Shown here: in pieces, positions 63,154-64,000 of the stretch
Position numbering within the stretch: the first letter of the stretch is position 1
How the letters are laid out: each line of letters opens with the position of its first letter
DNA from: Pseudomonas huaxiensis
GTDB taxonomy: Bacteria; Pseudomonadota; Gammaproteobacteria; Pseudomonadales; Pseudomonadaceae
Reading direction: 5' to 3'
Assembly (NCBI RefSeq): GCF_003231275.1
Contig: NZ_QKVL01000001.1
Span: 248,001-312,000 of the forward strand
DNA: 64,000 bases
Position numbers and translations under genes: made by a program
The notes under the pieces: generated by a model
The model's input: the letters and a program-made list of their open reading frames with translations, nothing else
What the model was told of the DNA's origin: nothing
Databases searched by the model: none

Positions 63154-63470
63154 TGGATCACTCCTGATGAACGACGAGTTCCGTAACAGTCCATCGACTT
63201 GGCTCCTTCACCCAGAGCTGACGGAGCTCGCAGTGAAGGGTTTTTTGCCGTAGTGGCTATGGGCTGTGACTCGACCGTTTTTTCAAAAGTTCAGAAAAAG
63301 TACCGCTTGTTAGGCGATTTTTTCTGACTAATCGGTCAGTGGAGTTTTGCTGGAACTTTGCCGGTGTGGCGGGGTATTGCGAGGCTCTGGAAGCCTTGTG
63401 CGCCGCTTCGCCAGCAGGTGGCAACGGTCAGGGTGAAGCGGCGCAAAGGCTCGGGAAGCAAGGCGAAGAA
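63154..63470. promoter_or_regulatory. Intergenic region with hairpin leader of the lptF operon
   Basis: This 317-base gap holds the promoter listed next and a leader. CCTTCAC (63205-63211) pairs with GTGAAGG (63233-63239) and a nested GAGCT/AGCTC stem lies inside (63215-63229). On the plus strand the hairpin is followed by TTTTTT (63241-63246), which looks like a terminator of an antisense RNA. From 63300 to 63470 nothing further is recognised. Confidence 0.6.
63265..63292 (-). promoter_or_regulatory. AlgU (sigma-E type) promoter of the DUF4398-lptF operon
   Basis: Read on the minus strand, GAACTT (63292-63287) is followed after 17 bases by TCACA (63269-63265). This matches the AlgU pattern GAACTT-N16/17-TCnnA. 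It stands about 110 bases before the lipoprotein start and fits the known AlgU dependence of lptF in P. aeruginosa. Confidence 0.7.
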
Positions 63471-63815
63471 TCAGTGTTTCGACGTGTCCTTGCTGCTGCT
63501 CAGCGCCCGCAAATGCTGGCGCGACAGGGCAAGAAAGCGCGGCGTGGCGCCGACGTCTTCATACAGCGGATCGCCTTCCTCATCAGTGGCAATCACCTGC
63601 TGCCCCTGAATGTAGGGGAAGCTTGCTTCCAGCTCTTCAAGGGCGGCACCGAGCAGTTCGCCGAGCAGTTCTTCGGGACGGCGCTTGGGGTACATCTCGG
63701 CCAGGGCGGCCAGCCGCGCCGCGGCCTCGACGTCCAGATAAAGCGTGTGGCCAGTGGGGCTCAGGCGTCCTTTTGCGTTCTGTTCCCAGTACTGGGCGAG
63801 TTCGCGAATTTTCAT
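63471..63815 (-). CDS. Conserved small protein, sometimes labelled pilin assembly protein
   Basis: 114 residues from ATG 63815 with AGAGGA just upstream. It begins MKIRELAQYWEQNAKGRL, then YLDVEAAARLAALAEMYPKR and ELLGELLGAALEELEASFPYIQG, a ribbon-helix-helix-like N-terminal half, and ends with DPLYEDVGATPRFLALSRQHL. No signal peptide or membrane segment. I recall Pseudomonas homologues annotated as pilin assembly protein, but see no direct evidence for that role. Confidence 0.75.
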   Translation of the reverse strand: MKIRELAQYWEQNAKGRLSPTGHTLYLDVEAAARLAALAEMYPKRRPEELLGELLGAALEELEASFPYIQGQQVIATDEEGDPLYEDVGATPRFLALSRQHLRALSSSKDTSKH

Positions 63816-63945
63816 GATGTCCTCTGTGTAAGCCAATGGGCCTGGTTAAAGCGTAGCCACTTGGCCGAAGGCTGCGCCTTGAAAGCACGACCGGTACTGG
63901 GGCACTCTGCTGGCAACGCGGTTTTTCCAGGTGTGGAGAAGGTTG

Positions 63946-64000
63946 ATGACCGATATCGATGTGCGCTTGCGTGAAGATGTTCATCTGTTGGGCGAATTGT
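63946..64000 (+). CDS. ppc: Phosphoenolpyruvate carboxylase, first 18 codons (continues outside window)
   Basis: ATG at 63946, with GGAGAAGG upstream, opens a frame reading MTDIDVRLREDVHLLGEL to the window edge. This matches the Pseudomonas Ppc N-terminus and its expected place next to lptF. The enzyme makes oxaloacetate from phosphoenolpyruvate and bicarbonate. Confidence 0.85.
   Translation, partial: MTDIDVRLREDVHLLGEL

Noticed and set aside
63339..63974. Plus-strand open frame opposite the small conserved protein near ppc
   Set aside because: The minus-strand frame has a good ribosome-binding site and protein-like composition; the plus-strand frame is its shadow.

Overview
The window is chromosomal DNA of a Pseudomonas, most likely of the P. 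fluorescens group. The evidence is the high GC, the dense REP/REPIN repeats of the GTGGGAGC-type and TAGGAGCGAGCTTGCTCGCGA-type, and a backbone (hom-thrC, yaeQ-recJ-flavin reductase, wspABCDEFR, prfB-lysS, lptF, ppc) that I recall lying in the same order in P. aeruginosa. Three catabolic blocks are set into that backbone.

Layout. 1-9.7 kb is housekeeping: the 3' end of hom, thrC, a response regulator with a degenerate EAL domain, a small DUF3509-like protein, a periplasmic binding-like protein with a class III CoA-transferase, yaeQ, recJ and an Old Yellow Enzyme homologue. 9.7-10.2 kb is a large palindromic repeat element. 10.2-20.3 kb is a polyamine block: spermidine dehydrogenase, two 4-aminobutyraldehyde dehydrogenases, a YdcSTUV-type ABC importer and a LysR regulator. 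Together they should import polyamines and convert spermidine to GABA.

20.4-35.4 kb is the most striking part. A 12-gene, single-strand block (exbD, tonB, TonB-dependent receptor, exbB, 5'-nucleotidase lipoprotein, cdd, nupC, deoC, deoA, deoB, a degenerate S1/P1 nuclease, an EEP-nuclease lipoprotein) has mostly short gaps or ATGA overlaps. A divergent aphA acid phosphatase lies at its head and a RutR-like TetR regulator at its tail. It reads as a complete route from extracellular nucleic acid or nucleotides to central metabolism, with its own Ton energising complex. I know of no described system with exactly this make-up, but I could not search.

35.4-44.3 kb is a trans-4-hydroxy-L-proline catabolic operon (permease, reductase, epimerase, D-hydroxyproline dehydrogenase, deaminase, 2-oxoglutarate semialdehyde dehydrogenase) with a divergent PAS-AraC regulator. 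A second copy of the large palindromic element follows it, then a DUF533 gene. 45.7-54.1 kb is the complete wsp chemosensory operon, which ends in the diguanylate cyclase WspR.

54.3-64 kb returns to backbone. It holds prfB with its programmed +1 frameshift, lysS, a TetR regulator, a lipoprotein, a QEGLA/DUF1704 metallopeptidase-like protein, an alpha/beta hydrolase and a small membrane protein. Next come a broken relBE-type toxin-antitoxin locus, whose toxin is split by a 190-bp REP-bearing mobile element with an 8-bp target duplication, the lptF lipoprotein operon behind an AlgU-like promoter, and the first codons of ppc. No rRNA, tRNA, CRISPR array, prophage or full insertion sequence was seen.
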